Shown in pieces: positions 15,062 through 23,268 of a stretch of 38,903 nt of DNA. The stretch covers positions 1 to 38,903 of the forward strand of contig JAHKVW010000048.1 in assembly GCA_020624805.1 (NCBI GenBank), written 5' to 3'. The notes below the pieces were generated by a model. It was not told the DNA's origin. It worked only from the letters and a program-made list of their open reading frames with translations, and ran no database searches. Position numbers and translations under genes: made by a program. Positions within the stretch are counted from its first letter, which is position 1; the number at the start of each line of letters is the position of its first letter. Origin of the DNA: a bacterium (lineage in GTDB: Bacteria > Bacillota > Clostridia > Oscillospirales > Acutalibacteraceae).

Positions 15062-15967
15062 TCAAATAACGATCTTATTCTCCAATACAGCGCGCAGATG
15101 CTCGCCGTAGGGAGATTTGCCGTAGCGCTCTGCGCTTTCGGCAAGCTGCTCTTTAGTGATCCAGTGATACCGATAAGCGATCTCTTCAGGAGCGGAAATG
15201 CTCATGCCCTGATACTGCTCTATCATACAAACAAAATTCGCAGCTTTTCTCAGGCTGTCGAACGTACCGGCGTCCATCCATGTGAATCCGCGGCCCAGCA
15301 GCTGAGCGTCCAGAATGCCGTTTTCCAAATACATCTCGTTCAGTGAGGTGATCTCCAGCTCGCCTCTTGCGGAAGGGCGGACCTTTTGCGCCATCCCGGC
15401 AACGCCGGACGGATAAAAATACAGTCCGACGATCGCGTAATTGCTCTTTGGATGCTGCGGCTTTTCTTCTACGCTCCTGACACGGTAACAATAGCCGCCT
15501 TGATGCTCTTTCTGTTCAAAATCCATAATGCCGAAGCGCTCGGGATCTTCGACATAGTAGCCGAAAACAGTCGCTCTGCCCGCCTCGGCGGTGCGCTTCG
15601 CTTCACCCAGCTTCGCGCCGAGTCCGTTGCCGTAAAAGATATTATCTCCCAAAATCATCGCGCATGGCTCGTCGCCGATAAAGTCTTTACCGATCAGAAA
15701 CGCCTGCGCCAGTCCCTCGGGCTTTTCCTGTACGGCATAGGAAAGCTTCATGCCCAGCTTTGAGCCGTCGCCGAGCAGCCGCTCGATGCGGGGAGTGTCC
15801 TCCGGTGTAGAGATGATCAATACCTCCTTGATATGCGCAAGCATCAGAGTACTCAGGGGGTAATAGATCATCGGCTTGTTATATACGGGTAAAAGCTGTT
15901 TTGATGTTACCAGCGTCAAGGGATAGAGTCTGGTACCGGAACCGCCGGCAAGAATAATACCCTTCAT
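15062..15967 (-). CDS. rmlA: Glucose-1-phosphate thymidylyltransferase
   Basis: Makes dTDP-glucose from glucose-1-phosphate and dTTP. The 301-residue length and motifs are typical: LAGGSGTRLYPLT at the start, KQLLPVYNKPMIYYPLS, AQAFLIGKDFIG, LGDNIFYG, VEEKPQHPKSNYAIVGLYFY and FTWMDAGTFDSL. GAGGTG lies 5 bases before the ATG. It is 19 bases downstream of the aminotransferase and 14 bases upstream of rmlB, one transcription unit. This intact copy is the reference for the degenerate RmlA-like domain fused to an HTH at 21165. Confidence 0.96.
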   Translation of the reverse strand: MKGIILAGGSGTRLYPLTLVTSKQLLPVYNKPMIYYPLSTLMLAHIKEVLIISTPEDTPRIERLLGDGSKLGMKLSYAVQEKPEGLAQAFLIGKDFIGDEPCAMILGDNIFYGNGLGAKLGEAKRTAEAGRATVFGYYVEDPERFGIMDFEQKEHQGGYCYRVRSVEEKPQHPKSNYAIVGLYFYPSGVAGMAQKVRPSARGELEITSLNEMYLENGILDAQLLGRGFTWMDAGTFDSLRKAANFVCMIEQYQGMSISAPEEIAYRYHWITKEQLAESAERYGKSPYGEHLRAVLENKIVI

Positions 15968-15986
15968 AAAATCACCTCGTTATTCT

Positions 15987-17093
15987 TCAAGACAGGATGA
16001 TATCGCAGATACGGTCTACCGCTTCGGCAGGCAGATCGGCGTACAGCGGCAGGGTCAGCACCCTGTCCGCCAGATATGCCGCGACAGGCGTTTTCTCTGC
16101 CCCTGCGGTTTCAAGTTCCGCATAGCATTCAAAGCTGTTGGTCAGCGGATAAAAATACTTTCTCGCGATGATATTGTTTTTTGCAAGCAGTGCGCAGACC
16201 TCATCTCTGGTCATCTTATATCCGTCAAATACAACGGGGAAATAGGCGTAGTTGCTTTGAACGCCTTTTTGCTGCTTTACGAGGCGGATACCCTCAACAC
16301 CTTCCAAACGGCTGACATAATGCTCAACAATTTGCCTGCGCTTTGCGATCTCGTCGTCCAGATGGCGCAGATTGCACACGCCCATCGCCGCCTGAAACTC
16401 GTTCATCTTCGCGTTGCCTCCGACAAAAGTAACGCTCTCGGGCCCGTGGATACCGAAGTTGCGCATATCGTTCATGATCTCAACGATCTTCGGATCCCGC
16501 AGGCACACCGCGCCGCCCTCGATCGTGTTGAACACCTTTGTCGCATGGAAGCTGAACATAGAAGCGTCGCCGAAATTGGCTGCCGACACGCCGTTATACT
16601 TTACGGCGAAGGCGTGGGCGGCGTCATAGATTACTTTCAGACCGTGTCTGTCGGCAATCTCCTGTATCCGTTCGACGTTACAGATAATGCCGTAAACATG
16701 GACCGGAACGATCGCGACGGTCTTTTCTGAGATCAGTGCTTCGATCTTTTCTGTATCGATGGTATAATCGTCGGGATTGACGTCACAAAAAACCGGCGTC
16801 AAATTGTTGCGCACGATCGCGTGAGTTGTCGAAGCAAAGGTGAACGGGGTCGTGATGACCTCCGAACCCTCCTCAAATTCCATTGCCGCGATCACATTTT
16901 CCAAAGCCAGATGACCGTTTGTATACAGAACAACATTCGGACAATCCAGATAATTCTCCAGGTCTGCCTGCAGCTTCCTGTGTTCGACGCCCATGTTGGT
17001 CAGCCAGTGACTGTCCCAAAGCTTTTTGATTTCTTCACAATACTCATCTAAATCGGGCATAGAAGAGCGGGTTACCAATATTTTTTCTGACAT
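15987..17093 (-). CDS. DegT/DnrJ/EryC1 sugar aminotransferase (VioA/DesI-like)
   Basis: A PLP-dependent enzyme that aminates a nucleotide-linked keto sugar. The 368-residue protein has TNGHLALENVIAAMEF, TTPFTFASTTHAIVRN, IYDAAHAFAVKYNG with the PLP-contacting Asp, and SFHATKVFNTIEGGA with the Schiff-base Lys. It is grouped with rmlA and rmlB, and no QdtA/FdtA-type ketoisomerase is nearby. The simplest reading is therefore amination at C4 of dTDP-4-keto-6-deoxyglucose, giving dTDP-4-amino-4,6-dideoxyglucose (viosamine). This is inference; sequence alone does not fix the position or stereochemistry. AAGGGGAA lies 7 bases before the ATG. Confidence 0.88.
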   Translation of the reverse strand: MSEKILVTRSSMPDLDEYCEEIKKLWDSHWLTNMGVEHRKLQADLENYLDCPNVVLYTNGHLALENVIAAMEFEEGSEVITTPFTFASTTHAIVRNNLTPVFCDVNPDDYTIDTEKIEALISEKTVAIVPVHVYGIICNVERIQEIADRHGLKVIYDAAHAFAVKYNGVSAANFGDASMFSFHATKVFNTIEGGAVCLRDPKIVEIMNDMRNFGIHGPESVTFVGGNAKMNEFQAAMGVCNLRHLDDEIAKRRQIVEHYVSRLEGVEGIRLVKQQKGVQSNYAYFPVVFDGYKMTRDEVCALLAKNNIIARKYFYPLTNSFECYAELETAGAEKTPVAAYLADRVLTLPLYADLPAEAVDRICDIILS

Positions 17094-17126
17094 GCCTTGA
17101 TTCCCCTTTTATTCTCTCATTTCATA

Positions 17127-18536
17127 TTATGATTCAATTCTGCCGAATTCGGTCTTATATTTTATCTTGCACATAATGAAGAAAATAAGACCGATCAGCG
17201 TCCATCCGCCGACTATGATGAATTCCTCCGTCGTCAGTGTCGCGCCTGAACCGGGGATCAGGTACATCGCGACCATGAAGCCCGACAGAATCGAAGCGGT
17301 GATGCCGACAAATTTATAGTGCTTGACCTTGAACGGTCTGTTTAAATCGGGCATTTTCTTACGCAGTACCACAAAGGACATCGAAACCATCAGATACGCC
17401 AGACAGCATCCAAAGCTTGCGGCGTCGGCGATCCAGACCAACATGGTCCTGCCGAAGAAGGGAGCCGCCAGCGATAACGCGCCGATCAGTAAAAGAGCGT
17501 TTGTAGGTGTTTTATGCTTTTTATGCAGCTTTGCGAATCTTCCGGGGATCATTTTGGATTCTGCCATCGAGAAGATCGCGCGGCTGCCGCCGATCAGGAA
17601 GGAGTTCCAGCTGGTCACAACGCCGCAAAGGCCGCCGATGATCAGCACCTTTGCCATTACGGAGCTGTTGAACACCTTTGCCATCGCGGATGCGGTCACA
17701 AGACCGGAGCCGTCGTTCATCGCCTGATCGATCTCATTGCTGTTAAGCGCATAGCCAACGGCAAAAACGACCAGACCGTAGAATACCACGGCACAGATGA
17801 TGGAGAGCAGCAGAACTTTCGCAATTTTCTTCAGAGGAATATTGATCTCTTCCGCAACCTGGGGAATAACGTCAAAGCCAAACAGGAAGAAAGGCGCGAC
17901 AACTGCCACAGACAGGATGTTTTTAACAGCGCCGAAGCCCTCGCCGACGATTATCTGTCCTTCCAGGTTTTCGGGAGAACCGTTGATGGCGGAAGCAACG
18001 ACTAAAATGATACCGACAGCGGCGATCACGATCGTCAGGATGGTCTGGAAAATCGACGCCGCCTTGATACCGAGGATATTCAGCACGATGACGCCGATCG
18101 TAACAGCGGAAGCAACCGCAACGTGAGTGGCGTACACATCATAACCCGCGATGGTGTACATATATCCCTGTGAGAACGACGGAAAAATAAAACTGATGAT
18201 CATCGGGAGCGAAACTGCCTCGAAGCATACGACGCCTACGTAGCTGAGGATCAGCGCCCATGTGCAGATGAACGATCCGGTTGGACCGAACGCTTTATGG
18301 CTGAACACATGCTCGCCGCCGACCTTCGGCATCGCCGGAGTCAGCTCTGCGTAAGTCATACCGACAAAATAGATCATCAGACCGCCGATGATAAAACCGA
18401 TGACCGTTCCGATCGTACCGGCGCCCTGGATCCAACTGCCGGAGGATACGACCCAGCCCCAACCGATCATGGCGCCGAAGGCGACGACAAGAATATCAGT
18501 GGTACTCATAACTTTTTTGAATCTGTTCTTTTTCAT
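17127..18536 (-). CDS. APC-superfamily amino acid permease
   Basis: A 469-residue integral membrane transporter with about twelve helices. The first helix carries the APC glycine-rich signature (VVAFGAMIGWGWVVSSGSWI). Later segments such as FFLFGFDVIPQVAEEINIPL and GGLCGVVTSWNSFLIGGSRA fit the amino acid/polyamine family. GAGGAG lies 6 bases before the ATG. It sits between the opine dehydrogenase and the sugar aminotransferase, where a transporter for monomers is unusual; import of an amino acid used by the neighbouring ligases or dehydrogenase is a plausible reason. Substrate and direction cannot be read from the sequence. Confidence 0.88.
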   Translation of the reverse strand: MKKNRFKKVMSTTDILVVAFGAMIGWGWVVSSGSWIQGAGTIGTVIGFIIGGLMIYFVGMTYAELTPAMPKVGGEHVFSHKAFGPTGSFICTWALILSYVGVVCFEAVSLPMIISFIFPSFSQGYMYTIAGYDVYATHVAVASAVTIGVIVLNILGIKAASIFQTILTIVIAAVGIILVVASAINGSPENLEGQIIVGEGFGAVKNILSVAVVAPFFLFGFDVIPQVAEEINIPLKKIAKVLLLSIICAVVFYGLVVFAVGYALNSNEIDQAMNDGSGLVTASAMAKVFNSSVMAKVLIIGGLCGVVTSWNSFLIGGSRAIFSMAESKMIPGRFAKLHKKHKTPTNALLLIGALSLAAPFFGRTMLVWIADAASFGCCLAYLMVSMSFVVLRKKMPDLNRPFKVKHYKFVGITASILSGFMVAMYLIPGSGATLTTEEFIIVGGWTLIGLIFFIMCKIKYKTEFGRIES

Positions 18537-18602
18537 TGGAATCTCCTCTTTTCTGTGAATCGATTTTCTGGTTTTTGAGCCGAAAATATATCTCCGTATA
18601 GA

Positions 18603-19673
18603 TCAGCCCATGTAGAAACGGATGAATTCTTCCTCGGTCATATTCAGCTTAAAGCAATCCTTCGCTCTTTCGGGCTGAACTTTGACGTACCATTCCCAGA
18701 TTTCATCCATCATCGGAGTGGGAACGCCGAACAGATCGGCGACTTCGATCATGATCTTGATGCCGTAAGGGAAGTCGGAAGCAAAGTATCTGGAGTTGAA
18801 ATCGGGCATATAGCCGAGATCATCTTTTACAACAGGGGAATAAAGACCCTTTAATCGGTCAAGACTGCAGATCCTCTTTGCCAGTTCTTCGGGAGTGCGG
18901 ATATCATGTCTGTACTGCATGGATTCCACATCGCGCATATCCATCGGGATCGCTTTGCAAAGCTGCTGCAATTCGTCGCTGCAATTCAGCAGGATTTCAG
19001 CGCTGTCGATCGTCCACGCCTCATAGAACAGTTCGTTAGTCGGATAGTGGTTGCCGGGGATATAATCCTTGAACATCCCGTAGATCCTGGACGTGTGCAG
19101 AACAGGATTTGACGGAGTAAAGGCGACCGCGAGGTAGTTCGCGACCGGTCTGCAGGGCATACTGTACAGCGGCTGTACCTCCTCGCAGATCTGCTTCGCG
19201 TTTTTCGCGGGGATACTGCCGATCACTATTTCGGGAGCCGGTCCTAACAGATAAGTCGATCTTCCGTATTCCTTGATTCTCGCGATACTGGGCACGCGGG
19301 CAACACCGAAAAAGCGCGCGCCCTTGTCGATAACAGCTTTAAAAGCAAACTCGGCGGCTCCCGCTCCGGGAATGATGCCGATCATCTGTCCCGCCGTAAT
19401 ATACGGCTCGATCTTTTGCGCTATTTGAATAAACAAATGAGGCGGAACGGTGACCCAGATCACATCGGCGCCTTCGATCGCTTCTTTCCAGTCGGCTGTC
19501 GCTTTTTCGATCGTCCCGGTAAACAGCAGTTCATCGTCTTTTGAATAAGCCTCAAGTGCTTTTGAGAATTTTTCCGGCTTAGATGTGTGGATGGTAACTT
19601 CGTGTCCCTTGTGCGCAAAAGAAGCGCTTAATAATGTGCCGAGATTTCCTCCGCCGATAATGGTTACTCGCAT
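18603..19673 (-). CDS. NAD/NADP-dependent octopine/nopaline dehydrogenase family protein
   Basis: Opine dehydrogenases reductively condense the amino group of an amino acid with a 2-oxo acid. The 356-residue protein starts with a dinucleotide-binding fold (MRVTIIGGGNLGTLLSASFA) and contains VIWVTVPPHLF, IGIIPGAGAAEFAF and ARVPSIARIKEYG. The C-terminal helical domain has AVAFTPSNPVLHTSRIYGMF and Asn/His/Arg residues typical of the family. It has an AGGAGGAG site. It starts after a 110-base gap that can form short hairpins (AGAGGA/TCCTCT and GACTGAG/CTCAGTC). Next to an amino acid permease and an ATP-grasp ligase, it may make an N-carboxyalkyl amino acid for attachment to the polysaccharide (inference). 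Confidence 0.85.
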   Translation of the reverse strand: MRVTIIGGGNLGTLLSASFAHKGHEVTIHTSKPEKFSKALEAYSKDDELLFTGTIEKATADWKEAIEGADVIWVTVPPHLFIQIAQKIEPYITAGQMIGIIPGAGAAEFAFKAVIDKGARFFGVARVPSIARIKEYGRSTYLLGPAPEIVIGSIPAKNAKQICEEVQPLYSMPCRPVANYLAVAFTPSNPVLHTSRIYGMFKDYIPGNHYPTNELFYEAWTIDSAEILLNCSDELQQLCKAIPMDMRDVESMQYRHDIRTPEELAKRICSLDRLKGLYSPVVKDDLGYMPDFNSRYFASDFPYGIKIMIEVADLFGVPTPMMDEIWEWYVKVQPERAKDCFKLNMTEEEFIRFYMG

Positions 19674-19784
19674 ATTCTCCTCCTGAATAATTATTTTTTA
19701 TATTGACTGAATACCTTAGGGTGACTGAGAGGAACTATCCTCTGTTATGTCAGGTTCTGCGCCGCTCAGTCGGGCTACAGGTCT

Positions 19785-21059
19785 TTACAAGTCTTTCGGA
19801 TCGTATTTTTCCGACAGCAGCGATCTGCCGTAGGCGTCAGTAACTTGGATCCGGTCGTTCATAAACGCTAAGGTTTCCTTCGCGCTTTCGCGGTCATCCG
19901 CCGTCATGAAGAAAGACAGGATCGGCTTATCGACAGTCCTATCCTTTTGGATATGACATCCGACGTCTCTTTGCTGAATCAGCGCCGCAAAGGCGTCCAG
20001 CTTTTTGACGTCGTCGACGCCTTCTATCTTCGCGACGGTCGCATCCTCGCCCTTGAGCAGATAATTGGCTACCATGGCGACTTTCGGAAAATCCGCCGAA
20101 CGGGGACTGATTCGATCGATGCTGTCCAGCATCTTTCCCGTCAGCGCACAGCGAACCGTCATTTCTACGGGGTTCAAGCCGAGAACAGCCTGTTCCAGTT
20201 CAAAGAACGATCCGCCCAGACGGCATCCCATCTCATAAAAAGTGATCCTCTCGCCGTCGGTGTGTCCCTGTAAAAAGATCAGACCGTCCGTAAAGCCCAG
20301 ATCTTTGAACATTTTCCGGATCTTGGGATCCATGTCTTCATAATAACGGCCGATCTGTTCGGCGGGACAAAGACAAACGTTGGAATAGTTGATCGCCGTC
20401 GAGCGATCGCTGCTCATATACCGGTCGAACATAGACAGCAATCTGAACTCGCCGTCAACGCCGACATAATCAAGAAGGAATTCCCTTCCCGTGATATAAT
20501 CCTCGACCACTGCGGTGTTTGTCGGAGAGTAACCGAGCGCTTCTTCAAACTGCGCCTCAAGCTCTCCGCGATCGTAACAGGCTCCCGCGCCGCGTGAACC
20601 GCTGGCGTCGAGCGGCTTGACAAAGACGGGATAACGGATCGATCCATAGGCTTCCTGCGGGATCTCAGAGCCAACGACATAGGTCTTGGGTACGGGGATA
20701 CCGTATTGTCCGCAGGTCTCTTTAAAATCGTTTTTATCCAAAGACATCGACAGCATTTTCGGCGTGGCATAATACGGAAGCCCCAGCTCCCGACAGACCT
20801 CGTAAACGACAGGCATCAGGATATCGATGAATCCCGTCGTGACGCCGTCTATGCGGTTTTCTCTGCACCACGCCACGATGGCGGGAACATCCGTCGCATC
20901 CATCAGCACCGCCTCATCCGCTATCATTTTAGCAGGAGAGTCGGTGTTGTAATCGGCTACCGCGACATAAGCGCCCATTTCACGCGCTTTTTCAACAATA
21001 GCGCAGGCTGTTTTGACGCCGCCGAGAAGGAGCAGCTTTTTGCCTTCAAATTCTTTCAT
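19785..21059 (-). CDS. ATP-grasp ligase (carbamoyl-phosphate-synthase/carboxylate-amine-ligase-like) A
   Basis: ATP-grasp enzymes activate a carboxylate as acyl phosphate and join it to an amine. The 424-residue protein has an N-terminal Rossmann-like domain (KKLLLLGGVKTACAIVEKAR), the ATP-grasp lysine segment (YPVFVKPLDASGSRGAGACY), a second loop VVEDYITGREFLLDYVG, and the metal-binding Glu/Asn region (YEMGCRLGGSFFELEQ). The ATG at 21059 has GAGGAG 6 bases upstream; the longer frame to 21125 would run into the promoter. It heads a subunit with the opine dehydrogenase and permease. Substrates are unknown; an amino acid or opine and an amino sugar fit the context. Confidence 0.85.
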   Translation of the reverse strand: MKEFEGKKLLLLGGVKTACAIVEKAREMGAYVAVADYNTDSPAKMIADEAVLMDATDVPAIVAWCRENRIDGVTTGFIDILMPVVYEVCRELGLPYYATPKMLSMSLDKNDFKETCGQYGIPVPKTYVVGSEIPQEAYGSIRYPVFVKPLDASGSRGAGACYDRGELEAQFEEALGYSPTNTAVVEDYITGREFLLDYVGVDGEFRLLSMFDRYMSSDRSTAINYSNVCLCPAEQIGRYYEDMDPKIRKMFKDLGFTDGLIFLQGHTDGERITFYEMGCRLGGSFFELEQAVLGLNPVEMTVRCALTGKMLDSIDRISPRSADFPKVAMVANYLLKGEDATVAKIEGVDDVKKLDAFAALIQQRDVGCHIQKDRTVDKPILSFFMTADDRESAKETLAFMNDRIQVTDAYGRSLLSEKYDPKDL

Positions 21060-21096
21060 GATAACTCCTCGAGTAAAACTGATATATAACAGATTG

Positions 21097-21125
21097 ATTA
21101 TACAAAAATAATCCGTGTGAAACAA
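21097..21125 (-). promoter_or_regulatory. Internal promoter upstream of ATP-grasp A
   Basis: On the minus strand TTGTTT (21120-21125), 17-base spacer, TATAAT (21097-21102), about 40 bases before the start at 21059. The -35 overlaps one arm of the inverted repeat at 21111-21147, so the hairpin could also act as an operator. Confidence 0.5.
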
Positions 21126-21147
21126 TCGACTGTCAGTTCACACGGAT
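21103..21147 (-). terminator. Terminator or operator inverted repeat after the HTH-RmlA gene
   Basis: A perfect 11-bp inverted repeat ATCCGTGTGAA/TTCACACGGAT (21111-21121 with 21137-21147), spaced by 15 bases and followed on the minus strand by TATTTTTG. It lies 18 bases past the stop of the HTH-fused gene. Confidence 0.7.
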
Positions 21148-21164
21148 CATATCATATTTTTCGC

Positions 21165-22058
21165 TCAGATCATATATCTGTTTCTGGCTATTTCCTCAAG
21201 ATCATACACGTTTTTTCCCATTTGCGTACGGATCGTTTTCAACAGCGCGGACGTATCATAAAGAGAATCAACGTCACAGATCAGATAGCCGATCATCCCG
21301 TTGCCCATCGGCTCGGCGTAAAGCGGCTCCAGGGAGAAGATTTCTTCCGCCCGTTCCAACTGTGAATAATACGCTTCCGGAACAAAGAGGATCGGAACGG
21401 GAGCATACGGAGAAGGCTCATTTTTGTCTTTTATCACAGCTTTATGATTGTCAAAGGAGATCGGACTGTCGTTTTTGACGACAGAGCTTACGGTCGTCAA
21501 TACGGTGATCCCATTGTGTCGGGACATCGCGCGCTGAAAGTATTTCGTCAGATTAACGCCGTAGACAAAAGGATTATCAAAAACCGTCATGGTGTTGCCG
21601 ACGACAGGCGGAACGGCGCCGACAGGAATAAACGTCAGCTTAACGCCGTATCTGCTGCCGTCATCGATCGTTGATTCGATATAATCGCGGTCACGATCGG
21701 AGCAGGAAATATAAATATCTCTGATGCCTGCCAGCATAAAATAACTGAGGAAAAAGTAAACCAGCGGTTTACCGTACGCCTCGGAACCGGAGTAGATCTC
21801 TAAACTCTCCTTGAGAATCAAATAACCCTGCCAGTTTTCATCCAGATATGTGACGTTGCCTTCCAGAAGATGATCCACATCACAGTTCAGCAGCAGCGAC
21901 AGTTTTGTAACGATAGAAACATCGGGAACGGACAGACCTCTCTCCCATTTGGACACAGCCTTGTCCGTCACATGAAGGTGATCGGCAAGCTCCTGCTGGG
22001 TATATCCTTCCCGCAGACGCAGCGCCTTTATCGCATTTCCGACTTTTACAGCATCCAT
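21165..22058 (-). CDS. XRE-type HTH fused to an RmlA-like nucleotidyltransferase domain
   Basis: A 297-residue two-domain protein. Residues 1-65 are a Cro/C1-type HTH (NAIKALRLREGYTQQELADH, then TDKAVSKWERGLSVPDVS). From about residue 85 the sequence follows RmlA: YGKPLVYFFLSYFMLAGIRD, then DDGSRYGVKLTFIPV and VFDNPFVYGVNL, aligning with KPMIYYPLSTLML, GDGSKLGMKLSYAV and LGDNIFYG of the rmlA gene at 15062. The RmlA start motif G-G-x-G-T-R-x-x-P-x-T is missing; the corresponding segment reads LILKESLEIYSGSEAYGKPL. It is thus probably non-catalytic and may sense a nucleotide sugar and regulate the cluster (inference). The ATG at 22058 is preferred over an adjacent TTG. Confidence 0.82.
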   Translation of the reverse strand: MDAVKVGNAIKALRLREGYTQQELADHLHVTDKAVSKWERGLSVPDVSIVTKLSLLLNCDVDHLLEGNVTYLDENWQGYLILKESLEIYSGSEAYGKPLVYFFLSYFMLAGIRDIYISCSDRDRDYIESTIDDGSRYGVKLTFIPVGAVPPVVGNTMTVFDNPFVYGVNLTKYFQRAMSRHNGITVLTTVSSVVKNDSPISFDNHKAVIKDKNEPSPYAPVPILFVPEAYYSQLERAEEIFSLEPLYAEPMGNGMIGYLICDVDSLYDTSALLKTIRTQMGKNVYDLEEIARNRYMI

Positions 22059-22083
22059 CAAAGCTCCCGCCTTTTCTGTTTAC

Positions 22084-23241
22084 TTATACCAGCTTTGTAG
22101 CGACAGGATCCTCCCACCAGTACTCGACGGAAGGCTTCCATCCCAAGATATCCTCCAGCATCTTTTTTTCGCCTCTTTTATAAATAAACTGACCGCTGAA
22201 TTCACCTTCGGGATTTCCTTCCAGAATCGACCAGCCTTTGTTGGTATATGCCATATCCCAACCGACATAACGAATCCGGGGCGCTAACGAAAGGGCGATT
22301 TTTCTCGCCATGCTTAACAGTTCGTTCCACTCGGGGATCTGAAAACCGATGAATTTTATCTTTGTGTCCGGATGGTATTCAAAAACATATCCGAACTCAT
22401 CGGAAGCATTGGTATCTACAAGTCCTGTTTTCTGATCGATACCAACCGAAATGCCGTCATCGCCGACATTGGAGATGAAGTTGCCGTGTCTTCCCATCTT
22501 GATTCGCGGTGAGAAAAAGTGTACTTCATCGCCGACGACGATCGTGGTAAGTCTGACGACATTGACCGAATCAGGATGCAAAACGCCCATTTTGTCGCTC
22601 TGATCGATCAGCTCTTCCAGAACGAATCTCGTGGTATGCGTTTTGATATGATGCTTTTTCTGGATCTCGTCGCCCTCTGCGAGGATCCCCCTGAAAACAT
22701 CATGCAGGTCGTCCTTCGGATCTACCGTCATTTTGTGGATCCCCCAGCCGTAGCCGAGGCTGATGGGCTTGACGACAAAGGTCGGGTGCTTCTCCACAAA
22801 GGATCTGAAATCCTCAAAATCGCTTTCCTTCTCGATACAGATGATATCCCTAAGATAGTATTCTCTCAGCTTCAGATAAGCGTTGTACTTATCCTCCAGC
22901 AGATCGAAAGCATATTCTTCGTCGTTCAGATAATGTGTATAGAGAAAACGATTCCGGAACGTGATATACTCTTTCTTCTGATCATGCGTAAGCTCCGTAA
23001 AGTGGAAGGAAAACTCCTCCTTTAGATTAACGCCGTACATCCAGTAGTCATAGATACTGATATACAGCATCCTCTCCTTGTCTTTTTCCGAGGCGTCGGG
23101 CATTTCCTCGTTCAGCATTTTATCGAGAAGCGCTCTGCGCCTTTCGTTATAGACGTCCGGATTGGCGTCCCAGAGCTGCTTGCCGATGGCCGCCATTTTA
23201 TCAGCGTTATCTGTCGGCACCAAGTATTCTTTTATCTTCAT
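22084..23241 (-). CDS. Sugar-transfer-associated ATP-grasp protein 1 (ATPgrasp_ST)
   Basis: A 385-residue protein, the most divergent of three tandem paralogues. Markers of the ATPgrasp_ST family are visible: FVVKPISLGYGWGIHKM with the ATP-binding Lys, FVLEELIDQSDKMGVLHPDS, VNVVRLTTIVVGDEVHFFSP, ISVGIDQKTG, GFQIPEWNELLSMARK and RYVGWDMAYTNKGWSILEGN, with the metal-binding Glu and Asn at the end. AAGGAG lies 5 bases before the ATG. The family is tied by context to polysaccharide clusters, but its reaction is generally unassigned. The gene precedes the HTH-RmlA gene by 26 bases. Confidence 0.85.
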   Translation of the reverse strand: MKIKEYLVPTDNADKMAAIGKQLWDANPDVYNERRRALLDKMLNEEMPDASEKDKERMLYISIYDYWMYGVNLKEEFSFHFTELTHDQKKEYITFRNRFLYTHYLNDEEYAFDLLEDKYNAYLKLREYYLRDIICIEKESDFEDFRSFVEKHPTFVVKPISLGYGWGIHKMTVDPKDDLHDVFRGILAEGDEIQKKHHIKTHTTRFVLEELIDQSDKMGVLHPDSVNVVRLTTIVVGDEVHFFSPRIKMGRHGNFISNVGDDGISVGIDQKTGLVDTNASDEFGYVFEYHPDTKIKFIGFQIPEWNELLSMARKIALSLAPRIRYVGWDMAYTNKGWSILEGNPEGEFSGQFIYKRGEKKMLEDILGWKPSVEYWWEDPVATKLV

Positions 23242-23268
23242 ATTAACTCCTTATCATTTCAAAGGGCA

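Noticed and set aside
19674-19784. T-box or riboswitch upstream of the opine dehydrogenase
   Set aside because: The gap is only about 110 bases and lacks a T-box sequence or any known riboswitch core; only short hairpins are present.
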